The notes under the pieces are model-generated. The model worked only from the letters and a program-made list of their open reading frames with translations, ran no database searches and was not told the origin of the DNA. The translations under genes and the position numbers were made by a program. A stretch of 64,000 bases of DNA, from positions 62,001 to 126,000 of the forward strand of contig NZ_JAKZGD010000007.1 of assembly GCF_022549495.1 (NCBI RefSeq), written 5' to 3'. Shown piece by piece: positions 52,813-62,493 of the stretch (its first letter is position 1; each line of letters starts with the position of its first letter). This stretch comes from Acinetobacter sp. ANC 4805. GTDB taxonomy: Bacteria > Pseudomonadota > Gammaproteobacteria > Pseudomonadales > Moraxellaceae.

Positions 52813-53969
52813 GCATAAATCGCCTGATAAATCTGTAACGCATCTTGTTCGGTTAGTTCTCTTGGATTATTTTGCAAGAGTCGGGTTTGTAGCAAGGCAT
52901 CCTTTGCGAGTTGAGGAAGTTTTGCTTCAGGAATATCTAAGTCCTTTAACTTTAGGGTTAAACCACTCTGATCTAAATGGTTTTGCATATGATCAATAAA
53001 TAGATCACACAGACCATCCGTACAGCCTGTACTACGTGGATCTAACAGCTGCATGAGTTCTGCATAATATTGCTTGGCTTTCGGGGCATTAAATTTTAAC
53101 ACCTCCACAAGTACCAAAGCATTGGTATGTCCATGTGAAAGATGGAAATGCCCACCTAGTGGATAAGCGAGCGCATGGACAGCACCCACGGGTGCATTCG
53201 CAAATGCTTGACCCGCCAACATGGAGCCGACCAACATATTTTGGCGTGCTTCTAGATCAGCTCCATTTTTTAATACTTTTGCTAAATTATGATTCAATAA
53301 TTTCAGTGCATTTTTAGCCAATATATCTGCATAAAAGTTCTTTTTGATATTGGAAGTATAGGCTTCTATGGCATGAACCATTGCATCAATACCTGTTGCC
53401 GCTGTGATATGAGCAGGTAAGCCTTGCGTAAATGTTGCATCTAAAATTGCCACATCTGCATATAGAATTGGAGAAACCACGCCCATTTTTGTGGTTGCGC
53501 CAGTGGTTACAATCGAGATCGGGGTGACTTCTGAGCCTGTTCCAGCAGTTGTTGGAATTAAAATGAGTGGCAAACGAGGTGCTTGGGCTTGATTAACACC
53601 ATATATTTCACTCAGATGTTGCTGCTGTTCGGGATGAGCAAGCAAGGCGATGATCTTAGCAACATCCATCGAGCTGCCACCACCGAAACCAATGATGACA
53701 TCAATTCTCTCTTGTTTTGCAAAATCAACAGCTTCTAACACAATGTGTTCAGGTGGGTCAGCTTGGATATCTGAATAAATAATATGTTTAAGATTGATTT
53801 GTTCTAAAATCTTTAAGATTGGTAGGTGTAGTTGATGTTGGATCATACCTGCATCAGTAACTAATAAGGCTTTATGATAGTCTTTCTGAGTTAAAACATT
53901 TTTAAGTTCTTGTATAGAACCTAGCCCTGCGATGATGTTGGGAACGGTTTGAAACTGAAATGGGTTCAT
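52809..53969 (-). CDS. Iron-containing alcohol dehydrogenase
   Basis: 386 residues. NAD-binding GFGGGSSMDVAK, PTTAGTGSEVTPISI and the metal ligands D/H in ATGIDAMVHAIEAYTS plus the His-rich HALAYPLGGHFHLSHGHTNAL mark group III Fe-dependent dehydrogenases. The start at 53969 is preceded by AAGGA with a 7-base spacer; an ATG 21 bases earlier would leave no ribosome site. Operon with the thioesterase suggests joint handling of an alcohol/aldehyde and its acyl-CoA. Confidence 0.9.
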   Translation of the reverse strand: MNPFQFQTVPNIIAGLGSIQELKNVLTQKDYHKALLVTDAGMIQHQLHLPILKILEQINLKHIIYSDIQADPPEHIVLEAVDFAKQERIDVIIGFGGGSSMDVAKIIALLAHPEQQQHLSEIYGVNQAQAPRLPLILIPTTAGTGSEVTPISIVTTGATTKMGVVSPILYADVAILDATFTQGLPAHITAATGIDAMVHAIEAYTSNIKKNFYADILAKNALKLLNHNLAKVLKNGADLEARQNMLVGSMLAGQAFANAPVGAVHALAYPLGGHFHLSHGHTNALVLVEVLKFNAPKAKQYYAELMQLLDPRSTGCTDGLCDLFIDHMQNHLDQSGLTLKLKDLDIPEAKLPQLAKDALLQTRLLQNNPRELTEQDALQIYQAIYA

Positions 53970-54086
53970 ACATACATCCTTATTTTTCATAATAAATACA
54001 ACATTTTTATATCATGTGGCTATAGGTTTCATTGTCCAAATAAATTAACATAAGACACTCTTAAAAAGTGTAATTTTGAGGTGATT

Positions 54087-54599
54087 ATGCCATCCAAAAC
54101 GCCGTATAAGGTGTTATGTGTCTGTTTAGGAAATATTTGCCGTTCTCCAACAGCAGAAGCAATTCTCAGACATTATTGTGATGCGCATGGTCTTGATATT
54201 GTTGTCGATTCAGCAGGGACAAGTAATTACCACCCAAACAAAGCACCTGATTTACGTAGTCAGAAGCATGCTATAAAGCGTGGCTATGATTTATCTACTT
54301 TACGAGCAAGACAAATTAGCTTAAATGATTTTGTTGAGTTTGACCTGATTCTTGCGATGGATCATGAAAATTTTGAGAATATTCAGGTACTCATGTCTAA
54401 AGCTGTCCGTCAATTTGGTGTTGGGCAGATAAGAGCCAAAATTGCTTTGATGAGTGAACATGATCCTCGTTTTACACAGCAGGCAGTTCCAGACCCTTAT
54501 TATGGTGAGGCAGATGGTTTTGATCGAGTGCTTGATCAATGTGAATCAAGTAGCCAAGCATGGGTCAATATTTTTAAAAAGCAGATGAAAGCAGGGTAA
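54087..54599 (+). CDS. Low-molecular-weight protein tyrosine phosphatase
   Basis: 170 residues. P-loop C13-L-G-N-I-C-R19-S near the N-terminus and the general-acid Asp in PDPYYG near the end are intact; DSAGTSNYHPNKAPD is the conserved middle. GAGGTG four bases before ATG 54087 fixes the start (an in-frame GTG is at 54081). It lies 16 bases upstream of murB and is probably co-transcribed; a role in cell envelope or capsule regulation is possible but not shown. Confidence 0.92.
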   Translation: MPSKTPYKVLCVCLGNICRSPTAEAILRHYCDAHGLDIVVDSAGTSNYHPNKAPDLRSQKHAIKRGYDLSTLRARQISLNDFVEFDLILAMDHENFENIQVLMSKAVRQFGVGQIRAKIALMSEHDPRFTQQAVPDPYYGEADGFDRVLDQCESSSQAWVNIFKKQMKAG

Positions 54600-54615
54600 T
54601 CGGGTTTAATTTAAT

Positions 54616-55650
54616 ATGCATGTACAAGAACAGGTTCAGCTTAAAAACTTAAATACCTTAAATCTAAATGCGATAGCTTCGCATTATGTGCAGATCAATC
54701 AGCCAAGTGAAGTAATCGATGCTTTAGCGTTTGCTGAACAACACCATTTGAATGTATTGATTTTATCTGGTGGCAGTAATGTGCTGTTGCCACAACATAT
54801 TCAAGCTTTGGTTTTGCATTTAAACATTCAAGGCATTGATGTACTTGCTGAAGACGAAGACACGATTACAGTCAAAGTTGGTGCTGGTCAAGTTTGGCAT
54901 GATTTTGTTTTGTATAGTACACAGCAGCAGTGGTTTGGTTTACAAAATCTTGCCTTGATTCCTGGTTTAGTCGGCGCATCTCCTGTACAAAATATTGGCG
55001 CTTATGGTGTTGAAGCGGGTGAGTTTATTGAATTTGTACAAGTCTATGATCGTGAACTGAAACAGTTTGACTCAATTTCAGCGCAGGATTGCCATTTTGC
55101 TTATCGACATAGTATTTTTAAGGATCATCCAAATCGCTATATCATCGTCAGTGTCACCTTCAAACTATTAAAAAAAGCGGATTTGAAGCTGAGTTATGGT
55201 GATCTTAAGCAAGCTGTTGGTGATGATCAAACGGCAGAAAATTTACAAAATCAAGTGATTCATATTCGTCAAAGTAAATTGCCAGATCCAAAAGAATACC
55301 CAAATGTTGGAAGCTTTTTTAAAAATCCAATTTTGACAGCTGCAGAATTTGGCAAAATTGCTCAACAATTTCCAAACATTCCCCATTATCTACAAGCAAA
55401 TAGCAATGTTAAAGTGGCTGCAGGTTGGTTGATTGATCAAACAGGCTGGAAAGGTAAACAATTGGGGGCAGTTGGAATGTTTCATAAACAAGCATTGGTT
55501 TTAGTGAATTATGCAGATGCTACACTGGCGGATGTAAAAAATACCTACCAAACTGTACAAAGTGATGTAAAACAAAAGTTTAATGTTCAGTTAGAACCTG
55601 AACCTGTGTTATATAGTGAACAAGGTTTGATCCAAGCTCATCATGCATGA
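54616..55650 (+). CDS. murB: UDP-N-acetylenolpyruvoylglucosamine reductase
   Basis: 344 residues, type I MurB, FAD-dependent second step of UDP-MurNAc synthesis. Seen: FAD-binding [28 protein letters not shown], the catalytic-Ser NVGSFFKNP segment, and the substrate-closing [13 protein letters not shown] and [18 protein letters not shown]. Its stop overlaps the first possible ATG of the next gene by four bases. Confidence 0.95.
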   Translation: MHVQEQVQLKNLNTLNLNAIASHYVQINQPSEVIDALAFAEQHHLNVLILSGGSNVLLPQHIQALVLHLNIQGIDVLAEDEDTITVKVGAGQVWHDFVLYSTQQQWFGLQNLALIPGLVGASPVQNIGAYGVEAGEFIEFVQVYDRELKQFDSISAQDCHFAYRHSIFKDHPNRYIIVSVTFKLLKKADLKLSYGDLKQAVGDDQTAENLQNQVIHIRQSKLPDPKEYPNVGSFFKNPILTAAEFGKIAQQFPNIPHYLQANSNVKVAAGWLIDQTGWKGKQLGAVGMFHKQALVLVNYADATLADVKNTYQTVQSDVKQKFNVQLEPEPVLYSEQGLIQAHHA

Positions 55651-55658
55651 GGAATTTT

Positions 55659-56792
55659 ATGGCTAAAGTACGTTGGATAGTTGGTTTGGTACGCATAATA
55701 ACCATATTATTTGTACCAGTAGGCTGCTTTGTACTTTTTTTATATTCGCCATTTTACTCTCAATTGGTTGTTAAAGGTTTGAATCATTTTGTTCCAGTAG
55801 ATGTGAATGAAGTTGCTGCTCAAAGTCAGAAACCAGCAGCATTGAGTGAACATGAAACTTTAGAGCCTGGCTCTAATTTGTGGATTGCTCGACAAGCATA
55901 TCTAAAATTAATGGAAAAAACCTTTCAATCTGAAAAACCTGAAGATTTAAGGTTAATCCAAGCGCGTTATAAATTGCTACAGCAACTTATTATTGAAGAG
56001 CAAGAGCGTGAAAATACAGAGGAAAATAAGCCCACAAGTATTCCATTAATGACTGAGAAATCAGAACAAGATCAAGAAAGTTCTGCTGTAGCAGCAAGTA
56101 CTCCGATGGAGTTCTTACAATGGAATACGCCTGATAATCAGGCATTAATGGGGAAGTATGTTGCTTTTTTAGAAACTTATCCTGTTGAATTGCCAGTTGA
56201 TCAGGATGAAACATATGAAACCAATAAAGATTTGGTGGAGTTGAAAAAAAATAAAGATGGTGTGAATGAATCTCAAGGCGTTGCTCAGCCCTATGCAATT
56301 GTAGTTTTAGGTGGTGGTTTGACTCTTGGTGCAAATGGCAAAGATATTGTGGTGAATAACTACACACGCTTACGTTTGGAAAAAACTTTACAGGTTGAAA
56401 AGCAATATCCGCTACCTATTGTATTGAGCGGTGTAGAAGCGCCTTATATGCAAGCTTGGCTAAAAAAGCGAGGCATTGAAGCAAAACTTCTTGAAAATAG
56501 AAGTATGAACACCTGCGAAAATTCTCGGTTTAGTTCATTATTATTGCAAAAGAAAGGTGGGGCGCCAACAGTCATTCTGATCACGGATGAATATCATATG
56601 CCACGCACGAGACGTTTATTTGCACTAAATGGAATTGAAACAGTGCCTGTAAATGCGCCGATGCCAACAACCTTGACCGATTGGCAGCCAAGTGCGCAAA
56701 ACTATGATCATAGTCGTCGTGCTAACTATGAAATGCTTGCAACGATTCGTGATACGCTGTTTGGTTCAAGTGATTGTCGAGAGATACCATAA
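55659..56792 (+). CDS. DUF218 (ElyC/SanA/YdcF-like) membrane protein
   Basis: 377 residues from the ATG after AGGA. One N-terminal transmembrane segment (IITILFVPVGCFVLFLYS), a Gln/Glu-rich linker with a possible coil (residues 60-150), and a DUF218 domain after about 205: IVVLGGGLTLGANGKDIVVNNYTRLRLE, NTCENSRFSS and ITDEYHMPRTRRLF. DUF218 proteins such as ElyC and SanA act in peptidoglycan or envelope integrity. Adjacent to murB, which supports an envelope role. The stop codon is one base before the hydrolase start. Confidence 0.85.
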   Translation: MAKVRWIVGLVRIITILFVPVGCFVLFLYSPFYSQLVVKGLNHFVPVDVNEVAAQSQKPAALSEHETLEPGSNLWIARQAYLKLMEKTFQSEKPEDLRLIQARYKLLQQLIIEEQERENTEENKPTSIPLMTEKSEQDQESSAVAASTPMEFLQWNTPDNQALMGKYVAFLETYPVELPVDQDETYETNKDLVELKKNKDGVNESQGVAQPYAIVVLGGGLTLGANGKDIVVNNYTRLRLEKTLQVEKQYPLPIVLSGVEAPYMQAWLKKRGIEAKLLENRSMNTCENSRFSSLLLQKKGGAPTVILITDEYHMPRTRRLFALNGIETVPVNAPMPTTLTDWQPSAQNYDHSRRANYEMLATIRDTLFGSSDCREIP

Positions 56793-56793
56793 T

Positions 56794-57822
56794 ATGTCTA
56801 ATATTCCCTTTTTAAATCCGACAATTTTAAAACAACTTGATTTACCGATTCCAAATCGGGAAACAACACCTCAACTGTTAGAGCCACTTGATTTATCAAA
56901 ACTAACAGAACCTTCAAAAGCCTTACAGGCATATCGAAAGCTTTACGGTTTACATTTACTTGATTGTGAGCATTGGCAAGGCTATGTAGAAATGCCTTTA
57001 TTCCGTTTGCATGTACAAGTCTTTCGGCCGACACAAGCAAAAGTTCAAGGTACTGTGTGTTTGTTGCATGGATATTTGGAGCATAGTGGGATTTATCAGC
57101 CCATTATTAAAGAAATTCTTGAGCAAGGGTTTAGTGTTGTTACTTACGATCTTCCTGGACATGGTTTAAGTAATGGTTCTCCTGCCAGTATTCAGAATTT
57201 TGATCATTATCAGCAAGTGTTACATGCAGTTTATGATGTGGTTCGTAGTGCAAAACAATTACCAAGACCGTGGTTGGGGATAGGGCAAAGCACAGGCGGT
57301 GCGATTTGGATGCATCATTTACTTGAGTTTGCTGAACGTCGAGAAGATCCAATCGTAGATCGTGTATTGTTATTATCTCCCTTGATTCGTCCTGCAAAAA
57401 CAGCTTGGTGGCACAACTCTGTTGGTTTGGGAATTATTCGCCGTATTAAAAGCCAAGTGCCACGACATTTCCGTCGGAACAATCATAATCCTGAATTTTT
57501 GAGATTTATTCGTTTAACTGATCCACTTCAACCTCGAATGATGGGAATGGATTGGATTCTTGCAATGTCAAAATGGATGTTGGAGATGGAGCAACGACCA
57601 GCATGTCGGATTCCTGTTTGGTTAGCTCAAGGCGCACTCGACCAAACGGTTGATTGGCGTTATAACATTGAATATATTCGCCGTAAATTTAGATTGCAGA
57701 CGTTATTGATGTTAGAAGAAGGTTCACATCAATTGATTAATGAACGTGCAGATATTCGCGCTGCACTCACGGGTCTAATTCCAGCATTTCTGCATGCAAA
57801 ACCTAATCACTATTACTATTAA
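56794..57822 (+). CDS. Alpha/beta hydrolase (monoacylglycerol-lipase-like)
   Basis: 342 residues from ATG 56794; the longer frame back to 56692 lies inside the preceding gene. VCLLHGYLEHSGIYQPII (oxyanion-hole HG), YDLPGHGLSNG, nucleophile elbow G-Q-S166-T-G, and the acid/His pair in GALDQTVDW and EEGSHQLINE are in standard order. Serine hydrolase acting on lipids or esters; exact substrate not readable. Translationally coupled to the DUF218 gene. Confidence 0.88.
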   Translation: MSNIPFLNPTILKQLDLPIPNRETTPQLLEPLDLSKLTEPSKALQAYRKLYGLHLLDCEHWQGYVEMPLFRLHVQVFRPTQAKVQGTVCLLHGYLEHSGIYQPIIKEILEQGFSVVTYDLPGHGLSNGSPASIQNFDHYQQVLHAVYDVVRSAKQLPRPWLGIGQSTGGAIWMHHLLEFAERREDPIVDRVLLLSPLIRPAKTAWWHNSVGLGIIRRIKSQVPRHFRRNNHNPEFLRFIRLTDPLQPRMMGMDWILAMSKWMLEMEQRPACRIPVWLAQGALDQTVDWRYNIEYIRRKFRLQTLLMLEEGSHQLINERADIRAALTGLIPAFLHAKPNHYYY

Positions 57823-57901
57823 TGTGATGTGAAAACTGAAGTGAACACCTAAATTTTAATATCATAGAAAAATATCAATAAATTAAATATGTGGAGGGGA
57901 T

Positions 57902-58420
57902 GTGAAAGAGATCATACTTAAGTTCTTTTATATTTTAGGCTTGTTAACTGTTTGTACACCTGTATTTTCAGAAGAATTATACAAGTGTGTAACGAGTCAG
58001 GGAACAACTTATCAAAGTCGACCATGTTCAGCAAAAGCAACCCAAAGAACAGCATGCACTGGCTCTGTGGCTGATGGCTTTGCGGGGAATTGTCGTTCAA
58101 TAGAGCAGCAACGTGAACAGGCGAGAGTGTCTGAAAAAAATGCTTACACTCAAGATCTAATCAGTAATAAAACAACGGCTGTCGCACAAAAATCTGAGTA
58201 CCAAAGAGCAACGATTGCCTTTGCAGAGTGTAAACAACGACTTGTGGCTTTACAAAGAATGGCGCGTTATGCTGATAGACCTACACAACTGGTTGAAAAT
58301 AATGGTCAATTCTATGCAGCAAGAATTTGTGCAGAAGATGGAAGTATTTATTTGAGTTGTAATGCGGCTACAAATATGTTGCTTACTCAGACAAGTCCGA
58401 CCTGTTCGTTAAAACGTTAA
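57902..58420 (+). CDS. Exported small Cys-rich protein, DUF4124-like start
   Basis: 172 residues from GTG with GGAGGGG just before it. Signal peptide MKEIILKFFYILGLLTVCTPVFSEE, then ELYKCVTSQGTTYQSRPCS, which resembles the DUF4124 opening, then an alpha-helical Gln-rich middle and six further Cys (CTGS, GNC, ECK, ICAE, SCN, TCS). Probably periplasmic with disulfides; function unknown. Last intact gene before the decayed zone. Confidence 0.72.
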   Translation: MKEIILKFFYILGLLTVCTPVFSEELYKCVTSQGTTYQSRPCSAKATQRTACTGSVADGFAGNCRSIEQQREQARVSEKNAYTQDLISNKTTAVAQKSEYQRATIAFAECKQRLVALQRMARYADRPTQLVENNGQFYAARICAEDGSIYLSCNAATNMLLTQTSPTCSLKR

Positions 58421-58534
58421 GTTAAAGATATGACATTTCATCCTATGATGTATCGGTTGTTAAATAGTCGGGAGTAGTTATTCATTGGATGCTGATTATA
58501 TAACAGTCGGTGTTTTTTTTAATAAGATGAAAAA

Positions 58535-58947
58535 ATGAAGCAATTTTTAAAGTTCAAACATCGAATGATGGTGATTGGTTTTGTATTTATTTCAGTTGTG
58601 GGTTTGTCAGCTTGTGGACAGTCAACGCATGAGCCACATATAGGGGAATATGGGGAAAACTTGGTTAATTCTGTTTTATTGACACCAACTGAGATTCAGG
58701 CATGAAACCAAGCCGTTATCACAAAACCAAAAGATATATTTGATCGACTGAATGTTGGCATTAGCTTTTCAGGAGATCATGCTAGAAATCCTTATCGCTT
58801 TGTGATTGTTGTAAAAAGTTGCAGATAAAGCTATAGATTTCTATAGAGGTGCTAAAGCAGCGAATTGAAATTCTTCCTACTCTTGGAACTTTTTTAACTC
58901 CTGAGCAATATATGTATTTGTATTCTCAAATGAAATGTGTGAGATGA
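58535..58947 (+). pseudogene. Broken lipoprotein gene
   Basis: An intact first 56 codons (58535-58705) encode MKQFLKFKHRMMVIGF..VVGLSAC, a signal with lipobox LSAC, and stop at TGA 58703. Beyond it, the same frame continues as protein-like sequence (NQAVITKPKDIFDRLNVGI, then DHARNPYRFVIVVK); a frameshift near 58820 leads to KVADKAIDFYRGAKAAN and another to EILPTLGTFLTPEQYMYLYS, ending at TGA 58945 that overlaps the next ATG. The stop is probably a mutated Trp codon. I do not recognise the family. Confidence 0.65.
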
Positions 58948-59240
58948 AACTAATGGAAAATTATACTATTAATTCACCTGATGATTTTCAGGATTATGAT
59001 TGGGAATATGAAGCTAAAGGATGCTTAGAAATTGATGTCACAATTTTTGAAGATTCTTATATTTTTAATTTTTATGATATGCGAAGAATCTATAGTGTGG
59101 AGAATGCTAACTATTTTGGAAGCAATTGTTTCTATGATAAAAATTTAGTTCTGTTGTCAAGCGTTAATTTGAATAATATTAAGGAGTTCTTGAATCAAAT
59201 TGTGGAAAGAAATGAATTATCATATTTTATTAAAAATTAA
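58944..59240 (+). CDS. Small acidic protein of unknown function
   Basis: 98 residues from ATG 58944 (ATG 58935 also possible). Acidic, with many Asp/Glu/Tyr/Phe (DDFQDYDWEYE, FEDSYIFNFYDM), no signal peptide. The start overlaps the stop of the broken lipoprotein in an ATGA, so they were once a coupled pair. Size and acidity recall immunity proteins, but nothing supports a specific family. Confidence 0.5.
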   Translation: MKLMENYTINSPDDFQDYDWEYEAKGCLEIDVTIFEDSYIFNFYDMRRIYSVENANYFGSNCFYDKNLVLLSSVNLNNIKEFLNQIVERNELSYFIKN

Positions 59241-59301
59241 TGGGGCTGTAGTAGATAAGACTGTTGGATTTGGAATTGATGCTGTTGATGAATGTAATTA
59301 A
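59212..59301 (+). other. Overlapping 29-codon remnant
   Basis: ATG at 59212 follows GGAAAG inside the preceding gene and gives MNYHILLKINGAVVDKTVG, 29 residues before TAA; after it the frame continues briefly (SDWKKQNVNKALMLIS) before another stop. Looks like the head of a decayed third gene in the same string. 59302-59549 holds nothing else recognisable. Confidence 0.3.
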
Positions 59302-59549
59302 TCCGATTGGAAAAAACAGAATGTAAATAAGGCGCTAATGCTAATCAGTTAAGAATTTAAAGGCTGAATTTATTATCAATAATGCGTAAATTTAGATCCA
59401 TTTGAATTCAAACATAAGGAAATTAAGGTTGAAAGTGATCTATATTTCCTTAATTGATGGATACAGTTTTTAATATGTTGGATTTTTATTATGTATTTAA
59501 AGTTGAAGGTTTTTTTTATTTTTGAATCGAAGGTAAAAAATATTTATTA

Positions 59550-59801
59550 ATGATTTTAGGGTTGTTAATGCTAATATTTTTTCTTATCTTTTATATATTT
59601 AAAGGTTTGGAGTATGATTTTGTATTTCTATTGGTAATTTCTTATTTTGTAATATTTTTGTTGATTAAAAATAAGAGGTTTCCATTATTCCCATCTATAG
59701 TTGAAAGTAGTAGTAATGTGCTTGTTTTGTCAAGGTTTATAGTGCTAACTTTCTGTATTTTTACAATAATATTGTTGTCTATTCAAATAATAATTGAATG
59801 A
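59550..59801 (+). CDS. Possible small membrane protein
   Basis: 83 residues with three hydrophobic stretches (LGLLMLIFFLIFYIF, FVFLLVISYFVIFLLI, FIVLTFCIFTIILLSIQIII). No clear ribosome binding site within 15 bases, extreme AT content and no recognised family, so it may be chance or a fragment. Downstream, 59802-60246 shows no gene; two small hairpins are at 60080-60114 (CTACG-TCTTCTT-CGTAG and CGCAT-GATT-ATGCG). Confidence 0.35.
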   Translation: MILGLLMLIFFLIFYIFKGLEYDFVFLLVISYFVIFLLIKNKRFPLFPSIVESSSNVLVLSRFIVLTFCIFTIILLSIQIIIE

Positions 59802-60246
59802 TATTAAGCGAGCTTTTTGATTAACTATTGTTTGGATTTTATGGTGGAAATATCGATTAATTATCCATCTATGAATAATTGGTTTTTTATTTTTCTTAAT
59901 AAATAATGAGTACTCAATCGAATTAATGTATGTACTTATTTATATAGATGCACTTTTTCCGATAATCTTATGGTTTATAGGGGGGATTACCACAACTAAT
60001 TTAGCTGAGTGTTCACAATCTCAGATAGATATCTCAATTTTTCCATCTAAAAAATTCTGCATACTATTGAAGTATACTACGTCTTCTTCGTAGCCACTTC
60101 GCATGATTATGCGTTACCCTTGTTGTATCTCTGTTAGTATGTGATAGTTGTTTTTTGATTTATCTGTCATCTTTGACAGTAAATAATTCATAAGATGCTA
60201 GTTAAGAGATAGTCAATAAATAATTTTTTTGGTTTAAATTTAAACA

Positions 60247-60292
60247 TCTAGTTCAAAAAGGTTTAATAAATTTGTTTTCATTTTGAACTAGA
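60247..60292. repeat. 12-bp perfect inverted repeat
   Basis: TCTAGTTCAAAA (60247-60258) and TTTTGAACTAGA (60281-60292) with a 22-base spacer, in a gene-free part of the decayed zone. CTGTCA-TCTT-TGACAG at 60165-60180 is a separate small hairpin. Could be an operator, a mobile-element end or a chance palindrome. Confidence 0.55.
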
Positions 60293-60323
60293 CCCAATAA
60301 TAGTATTCAATTTCATTAAAAAT

Positions 60324-60349
60324 AGCCTTATCAAGATAGGGCTTTTTTT
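60324..60349 (+). terminator. Intrinsic terminator
   Basis: AGCCTTAT-CAAG-ATAGGGCT (one G-U pair) followed by seven T. No intact plus-strand gene sits directly upstream, so it probably belonged to a lost gene. Confidence 0.75.
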
Positions 60350-61058
60350 ATGGCAGATCAATTAGCAGGTGTTTAGGCAGCAAATGCCAATAGAACAACG
60401 TTACTCGTGAATTATAGTGCTGATCCATTTTTTGGGGATGTGTTTAAACATAAGTTTGCTGAATTTAATCTATGCAAAATGGAGCGTATTGATCATAAGT
60501 TGAATGAGAAGCGAATTACTTCATTTCTAGCTCATGCTTTAGGTAATTCACAATTGCCATTATTTATGACAGTGCAAGAACGCTATTTTTTAATGATTAA
60601 GTATGTTCAAAACCAGACTAATACTTTTTTTAACAAATACTGATTTTTCGAATTGCTTTAAAAAGCAGTCAAGTTGGATTCATGAAATATCAGAAGTCGG
60701 TGTAACTGTACGGCAATTGACTGGAAGTGAAGCAGAAGAAGCACACTGTATGAATGCAGCGGAGTGGATTGCCTGTTTATTAGAATTTCAGATTAAGTAT
60801 GAAAATCATGAGCATTTGGGACAATGCCCAGACCGTAGTGTTATCGATCAAGCTTATAAGCAGCAATTTTCTCAAAAGCTTGGCTATTTAAAAATGCTCC
60901 CTCAGAGTGAATTTAACCTGATCTATCTTGATTACCTAAAGCTAAATAGCCAGCTTTTCACTCATATAGAGCTAAGCGTGAACAACGACGGTTTCGTAGT
61001 GCAAAGAGGTGCAGATGACGCACCTATCGCGAGACATAGACCATCTGCGGTTTGGTAG
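60350..61058 (+). pseudogene. Frameshifted accessory gene, possibly phage-derived
   Basis: One protein split by an early TAG (60374-60376) and a frameshift near 60640. First frame: LLVNYSADPFFGDVFKHKF to YFLMIKYVQNQTNTFF; second frame resumes with TDFSNCFKKQSSWIHEISE, RQLTGSEAEEAHCMNAAEW and ends VVQRGADDAPIARHRPS. Joined length would be about 235 residues. The style recalls small phage structural/assembly proteins of Acinetobacter prophages, but this is memory-based. The ATG lies in the T-run of a terminator, so no promoter remains. Confidence 0.6.
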
Positions 61059-61286
61059 AAAGCAGAAAGCAGTACCAATTTTCTTTTCCCAAAATCTTTA
61101 TTGAATTGCATCATAAGCCTTCTTAATTTTTTTGAACAAAATCGTGCAAGTTCAGCACAACACTAAATATATTATTTTCAATAAGATGTATGATACTTTC
61201 CAAGTAGTCTACAAAAAAATGCGAAAAATTTATTTCTTCAGCTTGTAGGCTTGTGAACTGCAAAGGGAACATTCCTAAGCAATTGT

Positions 61287-62492
61287 ATGCAACTATTTGA
61301 TAATGCAAGACAAAGCAAACCAATGCAACCATTAACAATCACAGTAAAACTATCAGGCTTTTACCTGTTCTACTATTCAATCGTTGGAACATTTATGCCT
61401 TATTGGAACTTGTATCTTCAAGATCAGGGTTTCAATTATCAAGAGATAGGTATTCTATCTTCTATTGCGATTATCACTCGTTTTTTTGCACCTTTGATTT
61501 GGGGTTGGATTGCAGATAAATCGGGTAAGCGAATGCTACTTGTCCGCATTGCCACATGGATGGAAGCTTGTATTTGGTTTGCAATTTTTGTAATTCCCAA
61601 TAGCTTTCAATCTGTTGCCTTATTGATGCTCATTTTTAGTTTTTTTCAGAATGCGATCTTGGCACAGTTTGAAGGTGTGACTTTATTTTGGCTAGGTGAA
61701 AAACGTGCTGAGCACTATGGAAAAGTAAGAAAGTGGGGGTCGGTTGGTTTTATATTAGGCGTATTTATCATTGGTGCTTTGTTGGAAGTTATTCCAATTT
61801 CAATGCTTCCAATTCTACTTTTGGCAGTTTCTTTTTTAGCATTTTTGTGGTCATTCACAATTAAAGAACCTGAACATGCACCACGTTCACAGAAAAAATT
61901 AGAACCTTTGTTACCTATTCTAAAACGACCTGCTGTGGCAGCATTTTTTGCAATTGAATTTATTTTATTGTTTTCGCAAGCTCCATTTTATAGCTTTTAT
62001 AGTAACTTTCTAAAAGACATTGGGTTTAGTACTACCCAAATAGGGAGTTTATGGGCGACAGGTGTCATTGCAGAAATTGTAATGTTTGCCATAGCACAAA
62101 AAGTTTTTTTTACACGTTTCTCTTGGCGAACTTTGGTTGCTGTTTGTTTGATACTCACGAGTTTACGTTGGTTCTTGGTCGGTATTTTAAATACACATCT
62201 TCTAGGGCAGTTGTTTGCTCAATGTTTACATGCTTTTAGCTTTGGCTTGTTTCATTTAATCGCAATGAAAGTGATTTTCCAGAATTTTTCTGCGGAACAA
62301 CAAGGTCGGGGGCAAGCGCTTTATAGTACGATGTGGGGCTTGGGTGTTGCATCTGGTAGTTTGTTAGCAGGGCATTATTGGCAAGATTTGTCTGGCGCAA
62401 CAATTTTTTTATGTGCAAGTGTGGTTGTTCTTTTAGGCTTAGTTTTAGTGGTGTGGCTGCCGAATCAAGTAGAAACGGCAGTTAGAAACTAG
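61287..62492 (+). CDS. MFS transporter, PPP-type (MFS_1-like)
   Basis: 401 residues, 12 hydrophobic segments. GTFMPYWNLYLQDQGFNYQEIGIL at the start and GWIADKSGKRMLLVR (loop 2-3 signature), plus the late GQALYSTMWGLGVASGSLLAG, are typical of the 3-phenylpropionate/nucleoside-H+ symporter-like MFS branch. Start uncertain: ATG 61287 or ATG 61323 (MQPLTITVKL); neither has a clear ribosome site. Converges on the amidase gene with a 1-base gap between stops and no visible terminator. Confidence 0.82.
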   Translation: MQLFDNARQSKPMQPLTITVKLSGFYLFYYSIVGTFMPYWNLYLQDQGFNYQEIGILSSIAIITRFFAPLIWGWIADKSGKRMLLVRIATWMEACIWFAIFVIPNSFQSVALLMLIFSFFQNAILAQFEGVTLFWLGEKRAEHYGKVRKWGSVGFILGVFIIGALLEVIPISMLPILLLAVSFLAFLWSFTIKEPEHAPRSQKKLEPLLPILKRPAVAAFFAIEFILLFSQAPFYSFYSNFLKDIGFSTTQIGSLWATGVIAEIVMFAIAQKVFFTRFSWRTLVAVCLILTSLRWFLVGILNTHLLGQLFAQCLHAFSFGLFHLIAMKVIFQNFSAEQQGRGQALYSTMWGLGVASGSLLAGHYWQDLSGATIFLCASVVVLLGLVLVVWLPNQVETAVRN

Positions 62493-62493
62493 A

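Noticed and set aside
60098..60121. dif/pdif-like XerCD site (CTTCGCATGATTATGCG)
   Set aside because: Only the outer TTCGCAT resembles a XerD arm; the 6-base core and the TTATGTTAAAT arm are absent.
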